Of a stretch of 64,000 nt of DNA, positions 1 to 9,990 are shown piece after piece. Under the pieces are notes generated by a model, which saw nothing but the letters and a program-made list of their open reading frames with translations, was not told where the DNA came from and did not search any database. The translations under genes were made by a program, and so were the position numbers. Each line of letters begins with the position of its first letter. Within the stretch, counting starts at the first letter, position 1. The stretch is from Andalucia godoyi (taxonomy: Eukaryota; Discoba; Jakobea; Jakobida; Andaluciidae), in NCBI GenBank assembly GCA_009859145.1, contig VRVR01000007.1:1-64000 (forward strand), written 5' to 3'.

Positions 1-21
1 CCATGCGCAGGTGTCTGACGA

Positions 22-273
22 GTGTGCATTCGACCTCGAATGTGCGGCCCGAGCGGCCGTTCGCAGTTTCCCGTGGAAAGGACGTTTTCTTCATGGGACG
101 TTTCTTTTGCGAAAGAGGACCTGGATGCAGCAGACACCTTCTGCCGTTCAGCCGCCTTCCCGTATTCTGATCCGGACTGCTGTCTTGACGGAGACTGCTG
201 CCACGGACTGGAGTACTGCTGCACGGAATGCGATGGCAAGTGTCGCTGCTCCGTGTCCGGGAAGTGCCACTGA
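22..273 (+). CDS. Possible C-terminal part of a Cys-rich protein
   Basis: An open frame ends at a TGA at 271-273. Its last 34 residues contain ten cysteines arranged as CC, CC, CC, C, C, C, C with Gly/Asp spacers, ending in Lys-Cys-His. This metal-thiolate or disulfide-rich look resembles metallothionein-type tails, but I recognise no family. The frame is closed upstream by a TGA at 16-18. Either translation starts at the internal ATG at 40 (77 aa) or this is a last exon whose 3' splice site lies in the first tens of bases. Coding status is unproven. Confidence 0.3.
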   Translation: MCIRPRMCGPSGRSQFPVERTFSSWDVSFAKEDLDAADTFCRSAAFPYSDPDCCLDGDCCHGLEYCCTECDGKCRCSVSGKCH

Positions 274-1134
274 AGGGGTTCGTCGCAGTCGCCGACGGAT
301 CATGAAGAACACGTAAAACATCATTTTTTTTCCGCTGACACTGCACGAGCATCGAGAACTGAAGGCAGGACACGCTCTCTTTACCAGAGACAAGCACGGT
401 ATCTGCGACACTGCGTGCCATCACCGCCATGTCTGTCGCCAGAGACATCGCCACGCGTTGGTGGGGGGCGGACGGTCAAAGGAGCTGCCCGCAGCGACAA
501 AAGAAACCCCTCCTGCCACCACTCCCTGCATCCTGTTCGGTTGGGCTCAGTGGGCACGGTCAGTCGCTGTCGATTCAGTCGGCTGTCGAGGATGTAGAAA
601 AGCACTCTGAAAGCTGATCAGCACGGAACTCTGAGGAAACATCCCGCTGCTTTCATGTGCAAAACACTAGTAGCGGCATTCGCAATCATCCAGCTCTTCG
701 GCAAAATGCGGAATTATCTGCCCATCGATCGCCATACTGCGGTCCACACGCTTCGTTAGACACGCAAAATCGCCACGTGTTGTGCAGCACGGCAGCGAGC
801 GTCGCAGCCAGCTCGGCGTGTGCACAGGTGCCGGTGAGATCCACGCTCTTCAAAAGCACATGTTCGATCGTCTGTCGATGCCGCTCCGCATCCGTCGGGC
901 GATGAAGAATGCATCGGAAGGGCTTTTTTACATTAAACGACCGGCCGCAGTCTAGCGGGCTAGCTATCGGCGATGGACAACGATACTCTCACTATGTTGA
1001 GCGGTAAAATCCATAACATACAGTTTGTTTGAGCTGCGAGATACGTGTCCATTTTTTCCGGACGGCGTTCTGCTGCAGCGGCAGAGTGCCACGCACGACC
1101 CGCACCGACTGGGGCTTTTTCGTCAGTGATTACC
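274..1134. other. Stretch with no recognisable gene
   Basis: Only short open frames occur on both strands, none with a recognisable domain. No tRNA-like cloverleaf or repeat was noticed. The right end is the 3' flank of the minus-strand permease gene. Confidence 0.5.
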
Positions 1135-3378
1135 TTAGGCAGTGACGATGCGTAGTCCCGCGAAATCGCTGATACGGACAGAAGAGTCTCTGTGAAGGCC
1201 AGGACAGGATATAAACATGAGATTTTTGGGAACGGAAAGCGTCTTGGAGACAGCCTCCACCGCTTGTGATGTGAAATTGCTGTTCACGAACACGAGATCC
1301 AATTGATACTTTGGAAAACACTTTTCTAGGAACTCTACAGCGCATCGAAGGGACTCCATACGCTCTCGTACCACCGAGTGGTGCTCTGGATCGCCTTCGT
1401 ACTGAAACATATGGACAAAGTATACATGATAACACTGCTCATTTTCGTAAACGTACCGCATCAGCTTGAACAGCGTATGAGTGTCGACCAACCGCGTAAA
1501 CAAGACCACTGGTTGGTTGCAAATATGCAAGATGCGATTGTGCATGATGACATCCGTACGATTGCACAGGTTTTCGAATTCCGTTTGCGATTGATGACGG
1601 AACATGATTTTCCATTCGCGGAGTGCACGGATGCTCGCCAAGATGACGAAACGCGCAATTCGAAGTATTCGTACTTTCTGGAACATAAAGAAGAGAAATG
1701 CCAGGCAGGCAGCGAGGTACAGCAAGAAATACCACAAAAAGCTGGGTGTTACGATGACACTAATGAGAAGGGCAGAAACGGAGCCACAAAATGCAAACAA
1801 GACTGTCGGGAGCGAGCATCGTCGCTCACAAGGTATGTAGGAGCGGTTGTACTTCAAAATCATGTTTCCCACGGCGACGAAGGACATAACCGAGAGAAAC
1901 GCGACAGCATAGACTCCTTCGAGAATCGTGACATTCTTTGCACCGCCTACAATGTACAACATGGACGTGCAGATCAGGAAGAATACGATTATGGACACTA
2001 CTCTGGACCCAGTGTACGGATTTTTTGCTGCCATTATCTTCGGAATGCATCGATCTTCTGCCATCCGTGCAAGCAAACCCACCACTCCGACGTATCCCGT
2101 CAATACTGCACCCGACAGGACCATAAACGCATCGACGGAAATCAGATAGAACAAAACGGTGTTGCCGTCGGTCGTCCGCAGGGCCATCTGCGCGAGGAGT
2201 GCATTTGATGCTGCTTCAACTTCCGCATTCGTGAGAACTGCAAACGATAAGAAGGAAATCATGGGATTGAAAAATGCGACGGCCCACCACATATTCCGAA
2301 GCGTTTTCGGAAATACCCCTGGCTTTTGCTCCTCGAGAAAATTGCAGCTGGTTTCAAATCCAGTAATTCCCAACATGCCCGCTCCAAACCCAACAAACAA
2401 ACCTTGTGCGACACTGTACTGACTTGGAACGGCATCGGAAGCTGCCCAGTTGGTCGACAGAACGCTGGGGTGCATGCACATGTAAACAAACGACGCAAGA
2501 ATGAGTGCAAATAGGGATACCATGTGGATTACAAATATGACTACGGCAACCCCTGCAGATTCCTCCAATCCAAGCAGAGTCAACACGCAAAAGAACCCGA
2601 GCAGTGCGACAATCAGTGCAGTCTCGTCAGGTCCAGATCCCCAGAGCCCCGCTCCATAAGAAATTGCCGTAGCTCCACTGACAACAGCCGTCGCAACGTA
2701 CGAAAGAAAAGAACACGCAGACGCAACTGCCGAAAACCACTTTTGCGTGGTGTTGAGTAAAATCGTGTATGAGCCGCCATTCAGAGGAAGGGCAGACCCG
2801 ACTTCCTCATACACAAATCTGTAAAAGTACAAGACAAACGCCACTGCGAGTAGGGAAAAGACGGAGTATACACCGGCAGCTTGCGCCACAAATGCAGCCG
2901 TGTACAAGCACGATGAAGTAATATCATTTCCGCAGATCGCTGTAGACGTCAGCTGGCCAAGCAAGTGCTTCGGTTGTCGTGGGGGATACGCAGAATTGAA
3001 TCCGTCGCGGTCACTCGTGAAATCAAGGCAGTACTCGACTCCATCACCCGGAGGAAGTTCCCATAGGCGAAGAGCCGATAACGCATCAATCCCATCTCTT
3101 CGGATGCTGCTGAACTCGGCCGACGAATCTGAGAACTGTTTGAACGCCGGCATGCTTGCAGAGTGCGACACTCCATGAGACTGCAGATCTGCAGCATGTA
3201 TTTTGTGTCGAGGATCCGCATAGTTCGGCCTCAGCTCATGTCTCGCAACTCGATATCGAAGAAACGGGCTTGGCGATTCCCCATTCCCCATTCCGCCAGT
3301 GGACATGCTGACGCCGACAGCAACAGGGACCTCTACGGGCGACACCGCCGATGAAGAATCACTTCTGCTCGTATCCAT
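1135..3378 (-). CDS. APC-superfamily amino-acid permease with UspA-like C-terminal domain
   Basis: 747 aa. About 135 hydrophilic N-terminal residues are followed by a block of roughly 12 hydrophobic segments (about residues 135-570). The first membrane segments read like APC amino-acid permeases (GNDITSSCLY, then LPLNGGSYTILLN). A soluble domain of about 130 residues follows (from about 615), with the beta-strand and helix rhythm of universal-stress/UspA-type domains (PVVLFTRLVD, YHVYFVHMF). In bacteria APC permeases are known with such Usp tails. The likely role is proton- or sodium-coupled amino-acid transport at a cell membrane; the substrate cannot be predicted. It is single-exon, and the start is the first ATG, preceded by an AT-rich leader. 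The family call is firm, the specificity unknown. Confidence 0.75.
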   Translation of the reverse strand: MDTSRSDSSSAVSPVEVPVAVGVSMSTGGMGNGESPSPFLRYRVARHELRPNYADPRHKIHAADLQSHGVSHSASMPAFKQFSDSSAEFSSIRRDGIDALSALRLWELPPGDGVEYCLDFTSDRDGFNSAYPPRQPKHLLGQLTSTAICGNDITSSCLYTAAFVAQAAGVYSVFSLLAVAFVLYFYRFVYEEVGSALPLNGGSYTILLNTTQKWFSAVASACSFLSYVATAVVSGATAISYGAGLWGSGPDETALIVALLGFFCVLTLLGLEESAGVAVVIFVIHMVSLFALILASFVYMCMHPSVLSTNWAASDAVPSQYSVAQGLFVGFGAGMLGITGFETSCNFLEEQKPGVFPKTLRNMWWAVAFFNPMISFLSFAVLTNAEVEAASNALLAQMALRTTDGNTVLFYLISVDAFMVLSGAVLTGYVGVVGLLARMAEDRCIPKIMAAKNPYTGSRVVSIIVFFLICTSMLYIVGGAKNVTILEGVYAVAFLSVMSFVAVGNMILKYNRSYIPCERRCSLPTVLFAFCGSVSALLISVIVTPSFLWYFLLYLAACLAFLFFMFQKVRILRIARFVILASIRALREWKIMFRHQSQTEFENLCNRTDVIMHNRILHICNQPVVLFTRLVDTHTLFKLMRYVYENEQCYHVYFVHMFQYEGDPEHHSVVRERMESLRCAVEFLEKCFPKYQLDLVFVNSNFTSQAVEAVSKTLSVPKNLMFISCPGLHRDSSVRISDFAGLRIVTA

Positions 3379-3755
3379 AATTCAGTGGCTTATTCTACAA
3401 TATTTGTTCCCCACCAGGCCTCGTTGGACGGCGGAGCTTGGTTTGAAAATAGAAACGGGGAGGTGGGGAAACAGAAACCGAGACACGGTGACCAGAAGAA
3501 AAAGGCTTCACCGAAGAGTCGGACCAAAGATTTGACACGCTTCCAAACACACGTTTTGTTATGTTATTCTTTTTACAGCGGGAAGCGTGTCATTTTATTC
3601 CTTTCTCCTGTGTGTGTTTGTATGCGGGTGTGTGGCGGGGAGATGTGCCAATAACGGGCATCGATTATTTCATTCCAGAGAAAAGTAGACACTTGAATCC
3701 TATCTGCCGCGCCTCTACCATGTTCCGAAAACATCGTTTTAAAAACAAGAAGCGA
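3379..3755. other. Intergenic: permease promoter and ERdj3 3' flank
   Basis: Both neighbours are on the minus strand. The stretch holds the permease 5' flank and the DnaJ 3' flank. No further gene was seen. Confidence 0.5.
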
Positions 3756-4796
3756 TTAAAATGCAGATTTCACCGCTTCTCTTTGCTGAGTCGTGAGCGA
3801 AGAAGGAAACGCGACCACGAATTGGATGTACAAATCGCCAAAACTACCACTGTCCGCAACGGGCATGCCCTCGCCACCAACTTTCAGGATGAATCCGTGT
3901 GGAGTAACCACAGACTCCGGGCGCGAAATACGCACCGCATGTCCATCTAGGTGAGCAAACGATGTTTCAAACCCGACAAGAGAATCCCGGAGAGAAATCT
4001 CGAGTTTTCGATGAAGATCATTACCTTTTCGGACAAAGACGGAATCCGGAACAGTGCGAATCACAAGTACCAGATCGCCGGGCTGTCCATCCTCGACTCC
4101 ATCCGACTCTCCATCAAGAATAATTTCATGGGCATCCACAGTGCCCTTTTCTATTTCTACAAAGAGAACATCTTGCTCACGCTTCCAATCAATAGACGGA
4201 CAAGTGTCGCACACCTTCTCCGCTCGCTGTTGATAGTAGCCGGGTGCGATTTGCTGCGTGACCATCTTCTGTCGGCAGTTGCACTGCCGAGTCCCCTTTC
4301 CTTCGCGAGCAACATTCTTGTCGCGAAGCATTCGCAATTCCCGACCAGTGTACAGGTCTTGCAGAGTCACTGCAAGATCTAGTCGGACCGACGGTCCACG
4401 TTTGTCCCCCGGATTCTCCTCTCCACCACGCTGACCAAACGAATTTCCAAAAAACGACCCGAAAATTCCTCCGAAAAGATCATCCTGGGCACCTCCGTGC
4501 CCCCCTTGTGCTGCCATTTGCTGCACCCCTTCTTCGCCATGCGCATCGTACACTCTTCTCTTGTCCTTGTCAGACAGCACTTCGTATGCCTTGTTCAGCT
4601 CCATATATGTCTTCTGTGCCTCTGGGTCTGGGTTCTTGTCTGGGTGATACTTTGCTGCAAGTTTGCGAAACGCTTTCTTGATATCATTGTCAGCTGCGGA
4701 TCGGCTCACGCCGAGAAGCGCATAGTAGTCCTTCTTGCAGTAAACGACAATCATAAGCATGGACAGAACGAGGAGAACCGAGAGCGGAAACCTCAT
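3756..4796 (-). CDS. DNAJB11: ER-lumenal DnaJ/Hsp40 co-chaperone (ERdj3/Scj1 type)
   Basis: 346 aa. An N-terminal signal peptide (about residues 1-20, leucine/valine-rich, ending VVYCKK) leads directly into a J domain starting DYYALLGVSRSAADNDIKKA, with an intact HPD motif (KYHPDKNPD). A short Gly/Phe-rich region follows, then a substrate-binding region with a reduced cysteine cluster (QCNC, CDTCP) instead of the four CxxCxGxG repeats of DnaJ. This is diagnostic of ERdj3. It should stimulate BiP ATPase and hand unfolded clients to it in the ER. No C-terminal KDEL-type signal is present, as in ERdj3. It is divergently transcribed from SDA1. Confidence 0.88.
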   Translation of the reverse strand: MRFPLSVLLVLSMLMIVVYCKKDYYALLGVSRSAADNDIKKAFRKLAAKYHPDKNPDPEAQKTYMELNKAYEVLSDKDKRRVYDAHGEEGVQQMAAQGGHGGAQDDLFGGIFGSFFGNSFGQRGGEENPGDKRGPSVRLDLAVTLQDLYTGRELRMLRDKNVAREGKGTRQCNCRQKMVTQQIAPGYYQQRAEKVCDTCPSIDWKREQDVLFVEIEKGTVDAHEIILDGESDGVEDGQPGDLVLVIRTVPDSVFVRKGNDLHRKLEISLRDSLVGFETSFAHLDGHAVRISRPESVVTPHGFILKVGGEGMPVADSGSFGDLYIQFVVAFPSSLTTQQREAVKSAF

Positions 4797-5169
4797 TTTT
4801 TACTCACTTTGTTGTCGACTCCTCAATGGAAGAATGGAATATCAAACAACAACAATGACAGAAAGGAAACAGGAGAGAAGAAGAAGTCGCCAATAAATAA
4901 TAATAATAAAAACGGGGGGATGGAGAGGGGAGAAAACAGTAAAAGACGTGCTGTACGCATGTCCACACGTGGCAAATCATTGCTGATGATTTTTGCCATC
5001 GCCGGACCTTTTGAGAGCTTGCACGTTTACGCTTGCATGTGTCTGCCATCCCGTCCCTTCCGCAGTCTTCTGATCTTTGAGTTTTCAACTGGCCTCTGTG
5101 TGTCGGGAACGATTCATTGTTTCGCTCTTCGGTGAGAATTCGTGGAACACGGCCAAGAAGGATAAGACG
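4797..5169. promoter_or_regulatory. Divergent promoter region, ERdj3 / SDA1
   Basis: A 373 bp gap separates two divergent starts. It contains purine-rich and AT-rich tracts near the ERdj3 start. No specific element is identifiable. Confidence 0.4.
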
Positions 5170-7314
5170 ATGGGAATCACTACTCTTTTGCAGCTGGGGC
5201 AGTTCGTGCATCGCGATCCCCAGGCGTATTTCGAGGAAGTGTCATCTCGATATCAACATCTTGTGTCAACAGTCACTCTTGTCTTTGCGTCGCCTTCGCA
5301 GTTGGAGAAATCGCCGGAAGACCTGCGTGCCCTTTGCGAGCTTTGCAAGTTCGTTGCTTCTACTAGTACATATTTTCCGCAAACGATCTGCAAGTCATTT
5401 TCCACAATGGCCGTTGACTCGTGGCTTTCGGATCCTCGGTTCCCTTCACTCCCGCTGTCGTTTCGCCTGGCGCTCGTGCAGGCTGTGATGTCGCTTCGCG
5501 CCAAGAATCAGACTTCAACTGAGAAGGTGTTCGCATCATTTGTTCCACTGCTTGGAAGCGCTGAGAAGCAAATGCGGCGAATGATCTTCGGCTATCTAGT
5601 GAAGGAATCCAAGAGGACTACCCAAGATAACGTCAAGAAATCGATGCAGTCGGTCTTGTTCAACTCTCTTAAAAAGTGCACCAACGCATCGTCGGAGAGT
5701 GCAGAAAACCATAGCGCGGATCTGATTGCGTCTTCCATTGTTCGCATTTTCGGTATCCTTTTCGTAAGCCGTGTTTGGTGGAGCGACGCGACCACAGCGG
5801 TCAACGTGGTTGCTTCCGAGGCATTGTTCAATCCTCACGAAAAAGTTGTCACTGCTGCTCTGCACTTCTTTCTCAATTTAAAGACGTTTGGAAAAAGCGA
5901 CGAAATTGATAATGACGATCGAATGGAACAAATTGAATCCGAGCGGCTGACCATTTGCGACCGTCTCAAGAAAGGCCCAAAGGTCAAAGATCGGACTGCT
6001 CGTAAGATGAAGCGCAGAGCAAAATTGCTACAGCAGCGCATCAAGTCGCAGCAAAATGAGGACAACGAACACGAAGCAGTGGGAGACATGGATTTCGACG
6101 AGGATGCCTCCGTGGATGGCGTCAGCTCGTCTAGTCGAGTGATAGACCTCCGCGGATTCGAGCATATAGAGTGGCTCAACAATCCTCTGACCATTGCTGA
6201 GCGATTGTTTGCTTCTGTTCGGCAGTCTCAGTTCAGCTTTGACATGCGTATCATGCAACTGGATCTGGTCTCGCGTATCATGGCCATCCATCATCTGGTC
6301 ATTCCGAACTTTGGACCGTTTATGGCGAAATTTGTCAGGCCCTCCCAAGCAGAAGTCACAAAGTTGCTGGCAGTCGCCGTTCAGAGTGTCCACAAAGACA
6401 CCCCTGCAGACTGCGTTCTACCATTGTTGCAGTCGCTTTCGGATAATTTTGTGAGCGAGAGCAACGACGGTCCGTCCATTGCGATCGGTTTGAACACCAT
6501 TCGAACATTATGCTTGAGATGTCCATCCGGAATGCGGGACATTGGCGGTGTTTTGGTCAATGACTGGCTGTCGTACAGGAAGTTCAAAACCGATAAGTCG
6601 GTGGTCATGGCTGCCAGAGGTGTCCTTGAGATCGCCAGAACCGTCGTTCCGCACCTTCTGCATCGTCGTGATTTTGGCAAGGAGGTCAGCGAGAAAATGT
6701 CTCAGGCCAAGCGAATGAAAATGTCGAACTCGAGAGTTGGTGAAGAGCAGATGGAGAACGACAGCGATGACGGATGGCGTGATGTGGAAGACCTCTCCGA
6801 AAACGAGGATGACGAAGAAAACGAGGATGAATTCGAGATTGTCGATGAAGATGATCCTGAGTTGGATGACAATGACAATGTCGATGTCGATGATGATGAC
6901 GATGACGATGACGATGTCGATGACGATGACGATGAGGATTCAGCAGACATTGACGACGATGCCGTCGTTGATACCCAGCAATTAGAGGCAAATGGCGATG
7001 ACGATGACCTGATGGGGATCGTTTTGGATCCAGAGGCCTTGCAGCCGGTTAAGGCAAATTCCCGGAAGCGTACTCGTGAAGAACGTATCGAGTCTGTCAA
7101 TTCCGGAAGGGAAGATCGAGAAAAGTTTGGGTTCAGAAAGCTGAAAGGCGGTGGAACAACGAATCAAGAAAAACAAAAAACAAAGCTGCCGCAAATGGTT
7201 CAGCAGAGCAGAAAGGTTCGTGAAAAGATGGGTTTGTCGCTTCGTGATAAGCAGTTGCGAAAGGGGACACGTCGCTCGAGAGTGAAAAAACAACCAAAGA
7301 GATTCAGAAAGTAA
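5170..7314 (+). CDS. SDA1: SDA1, 60S ribosomal subunit export/biogenesis factor
   Basis: 714 aa from the ATG at 5170. The same frame is open further upstream (ATG-less to 5077), but the family N-terminus, reading LLQLGQFVHRDPQAYFEE, begins just after this ATG, which has G at +4. The N-terminal half is the helical SDA1/NUC130 domain. Residues about 527-601 are an Asp/Glu-rich stretch encoded by GAT/GAC repeats, and the C-terminus is strongly basic (KTKLPQMVQQSRKVREKMG, then an Arg/Lys-rich end). SDA1 proteins act in late nuclear maturation and export of pre-60S particles. Length fits the family. Single exon. Confidence 0.88.
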   Translation: MGITTLLQLGQFVHRDPQAYFEEVSSRYQHLVSTVTLVFASPSQLEKSPEDLRALCELCKFVASTSTYFPQTICKSFSTMAVDSWLSDPRFPSLPLSFRLALVQAVMSLRAKNQTSTEKVFASFVPLLGSAEKQMRRMIFGYLVKESKRTTQDNVKKSMQSVLFNSLKKCTNASSESAENHSADLIASSIVRIFGILFVSRVWWSDATTAVNVVASEALFNPHEKVVTAALHFFLNLKTFGKSDEIDNDDRMEQIESERLTICDRLKKGPKVKDRTARKMKRRAKLLQQRIKSQQNEDNEHEAVGDMDFDEDASVDGVSSSSRVIDLRGFEHIEWLNNPLTIAERLFASVRQSQFSFDMRIMQLDLVSRIMAIHHLVIPNFGPFMAKFVRPSQAEVTKLLAVAVQSVHKDTPADCVLPLLQSLSDNFVSESNDGPSIAIGLNTIRTLCLRCPSGMRDIGGVLVNDWLSYRKFKTDKSVVMAARGVLEIARTVVPHLLHRRDFGKEVSEKMSQAKRMKMSNSRVGEEQMENDSDDGWRDVEDLSENEDDEENEDEFEIVDEDDPELDDNDNVDVDDDDDDDDDVDDDDDEDSADIDDDAVVDTQQLEANGDDDDLMGIVLDPEALQPVKANSRKRTREERIESVNSGREDREKFGFRKLKGGGTTNQEKQKTKLPQMVQQSRKVREKMGLSLRDKQLRKGTRRSRVKKQPKRFRK

Positions 7315-7401
7315 AAGATTGTGAGATAATCATTTTTTTAATTATTTTTAAATATACAAACATAATTTGCTGCAAAGCCCCCATTACTTCCCTGCAAACG
7401 A

Positions 7402-9348
7402 CTATAAAAACAAAGACTTGACATCCTTTTGATCGTAGACTGTCTGGCAGGCTGGGCACTTTCTATTTCGATTAGCCAAATTTTGATTGATACACTTCCG
7501 ACAGAAAGCATGGAAGCACTTCGCGATCACGGAGTCCTTGGGACGATCATTGCACTGCGAACAAATTGCAAGCTTGCGATACATCAAGGTTGAGCGATCA
7601 CCAGAAGCTCCATCGGTCTTTTTCCGCAGTAAATTGAGTTCCTTTGTCAGTTCTTGCAGTTGAACGGTCATCGCAGCAAGCTGTTCTGATTTGTTGCGGA
7701 CCGTAGAATTCGCATCTCGGAGTTGTGCTTCGAGATCATCCAGAACTTCCTTACCCTGCAGCACACGGTCTCTTTCAGCAGCCAGCCGCCCTCTTTCTTG
7801 TTCCATCGTTGCATATGCAAACGCAGCAGATCGACGTTGAGCGCTTGCTTCTGCATCCGTCTTCAGGAGTTCGTCTTCGAGCTTGGAAATCGTATCCTTC
7901 AATATTGCAATGGTCCTTTCATACTCAAACTGGGCTTCTTCCAGTTTTCTGACGAGTACAAAAGCGCGATCCGCCTTTTCGGATTCGAGATTTCGCAGTT
8001 GCTGAAGCTCCTCCTGCGATTTCCTCCATTTCAACCGTTCCGTAACGAGCTGTCGATGTCCGTCATCCAGCTCAGACACTTGAGAGGCAAGTCTCAGGTT
8101 CAACGCCTGTGAGTCCTCGTATGCCTTCAAAACAGACTCCATGTCCATCGCTAGTATGCTGGACGACTCTCTCTCTAGTTCCAGTTCCTTCATGAGCGCT
8201 TCATTTTCCGGTAACGAAGAACGGGCCTGCATAATGTCGTCCAACTTTTGCTTGTATCGCCCTGCTTCCGTCACCGCTTTGTCAAGCTGTTCCTTCATGG
8301 ACTGCAAGAATGCTCGACATTCCTTTCCTCGCTTTGCAAACGGATCGCTCTCTGCCTCCACTCGCAATGCCTCCAGTTCACGTTGCACGGAATCCCGTTC
8401 AGATTCGACAGCGTTCAGGCGAGAGATCATGGCCTTTTCTCGAGTGCTTGACCCATCGATCACAGTGCCGATCTGAGACCGAACATCTGAAATCTCCGAT
8501 TCAAGAAGCGAAATTCGAGATGAAGAATCTTGCTTGTAGACTTGGGTTTCGTTGAAAAGCTTTCTGTGTTCCACGAGAATTACCGCGTCATTCTTGTCCT
8601 TTCCTGCTTTCACCATGGAGAACACAAGATCAGAATCAACGGCCTCGTCTCTTGAGGATGCACCGAATCCAATGGATGCAGCATCCGGCAAAACACCGAG
8701 GGAGTTGTTCTCCTTGATGGATTCCTGTTGCAACTGAAAGTACTTTGACCGCCATCGCGCAATTTCTTCTTCATTCTTAGAATGCTGCTCCTCGCGGAGA
8801 ACGAGAATGCTTTCGAGTTGCGCCACTCTCGTCTCAAGCTCCCTTTGTTTCTCCTTAGCCTGGTCTAGATGAAACAGCGCTTTTCCAGACAAGCCGAGAT
8901 CGGATTCACTGTGAGAAGCGTGCATTGGCGAGATACTCACGCTTTTGCTCTGCGACGATGGAGCAGGTGGGATGGAGGAAGATATGGCGTTTGAACTGAC
9001 TGCAGAAAAGGATCCAGAGGTTGAAGAGGACATGGATGGTGCTGGAGGAATCGATGGAGATACGAAAGAAGACGAAGACAGCGACGAGGGGGGAAAAGAG
9101 GATGACGTCAGAGGGGACTGTGAGAATGGCGCAGGACCAGGAACAGAGGCCACTCCTGTACTAGCAATCGGATTTGCTACAGGAATTGCAGCACTTCCCG
9201 GTACTTGCGACGCGGGTGACAGCAGTGAATCGCTTGTCGCGAATGACTGCGAAGCCGATCGAGACATTTTGAGAGCCGGAATGAGGTCCGAAGAACCATT
9301 CTCTGCCACGTCTGTGTCAGCAGACAATATTTCTCGCTTCCGATGCAT
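7402..9348 (-). CDS. BRE1: BRE1-type E3 ubiquitin ligase for histone H2B
   Basis: 648 aa. The first 150 residues are Ser/Pro-rich and disordered, followed by a long coiled coil (about 160-580). The extreme C-terminus is a C3HC4 RING starting CSQCNDRPKDSVIAKCFHAF, with CRKC and CPAC, and ends shortly after the last cysteine pair (VKSLFL). That order and the RING-at-the-end position match BRE1/RNF20/RNF40. With RAD6 it should monoubiquitinate histone H2B in transcribed chromatin. It is convergent with SDA1, leaving only 87 bp between stops. Family length is usually 700-1000, so this is a compact version. Single exon. Confidence 0.85.
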   Translation of the reverse strand: MHRKREILSADTDVAENGSSDLIPALKMSRSASQSFATSDSLLSPASQVPGSAAIPVANPIASTGVASVPGPAPFSQSPLTSSSFPPSSLSSSSFVSPSIPPAPSMSSSTSGSFSAVSSNAISSSIPPAPSSQSKSVSISPMHASHSESDLGLSGKALFHLDQAKEKQRELETRVAQLESILVLREEQHSKNEEEIARWRSKYFQLQQESIKENNSLGVLPDAASIGFGASSRDEAVDSDLVFSMVKAGKDKNDAVILVEHRKLFNETQVYKQDSSSRISLLESEISDVRSQIGTVIDGSSTREKAMISRLNAVESERDSVQRELEALRVEAESDPFAKRGKECRAFLQSMKEQLDKAVTEAGRYKQKLDDIMQARSSLPENEALMKELELERESSSILAMDMESVLKAYEDSQALNLRLASQVSELDDGHRQLVTERLKWRKSQEELQQLRNLESEKADRAFVLVRKLEEAQFEYERTIAILKDTISKLEDELLKTDAEASAQRRSAAFAYATMEQERGRLAAERDRVLQGKEVLDDLEAQLRDANSTVRNKSEQLAAMTVQLQELTKELNLLRKKTDGASGDRSTLMYRKLAICSQCNDRPKDSVIAKCFHAFCRKCINQNLANRNRKCPACQTVYDQKDVKSLFL

Positions 9349-9990
9349 GGAATGCGATTAAATGAGCCGTTTATGGAAGGAAATAAAATGTAAACAGCAA
9401 CAAAGAAATGTAAAGAGAGAAGAGAGAAGGAGAGAAAAGAGTTTTCGAAACCAGGATTAAAGGAGGCCTTTAGTCGTGCTGGGCAAACAGGAGACGCGGA
9501 GAGTGCTGGTGGCGTACGGCTGGAAAAAGCGGTCTTTTCGCGCTTCGTCTGGGCAGCAACTGGCCCCCAATCCACAGAGCCTGCACAGACAACGGAGCCC
9601 CCCGCAGCGCGCAGGCAAGCTCTCTAAACTATGACCACTTCCTTTCTGGATCTTTTACGTAATGACAGTTTCATGAGAAAACATCCAAAAACATACAAAA
9701 GTACACATCCATTTCGCGTTCGTTGTAGACATAATGGGAGATCACCTCGGAAGAAAAAGCAACGAACCAAACAAACAAAGACAGCGACAACAAAAATACC
9801 CTGTAAGCAAGGCGGCGAAAGAAGAAGAAGAAGAAGAAGAAGAAGAAGAAGAAGAAGAAAAAGAAAAAGAAAATCACAGGAAAAGTTTGTTGCGAGTAAG
9901 ATCAAACAATAGAACAGACAACATGCAAAAAACACAATGAGCATACGTTTGTCCGAAGACCGCACGTGTCAATTGAAAAACGCGACAAAC
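9349..9990. other. Intergenic between BRE1 and NAP1
   Basis: Holds the BRE1 5' flank (an AGAGAG-rich purine tract near 9410-9440) and the NAP1 3' flank with a GAA microsatellite. No gene is supported. Confidence 0.5.
9821..9859. repeat. (GAA)n microsatellite
   Basis: About 13 uninterrupted GAA units, followed by an interrupted GAAAAA run. It lies in non-coding sequence downstream of NAP1. Confidence 0.9.

Noticed and set aside
1378-2208. 276-codon open frame on the plus strand inside the permease gene
   Set aside because: Antisense shadow of the permease coding sequence; no independent domain.
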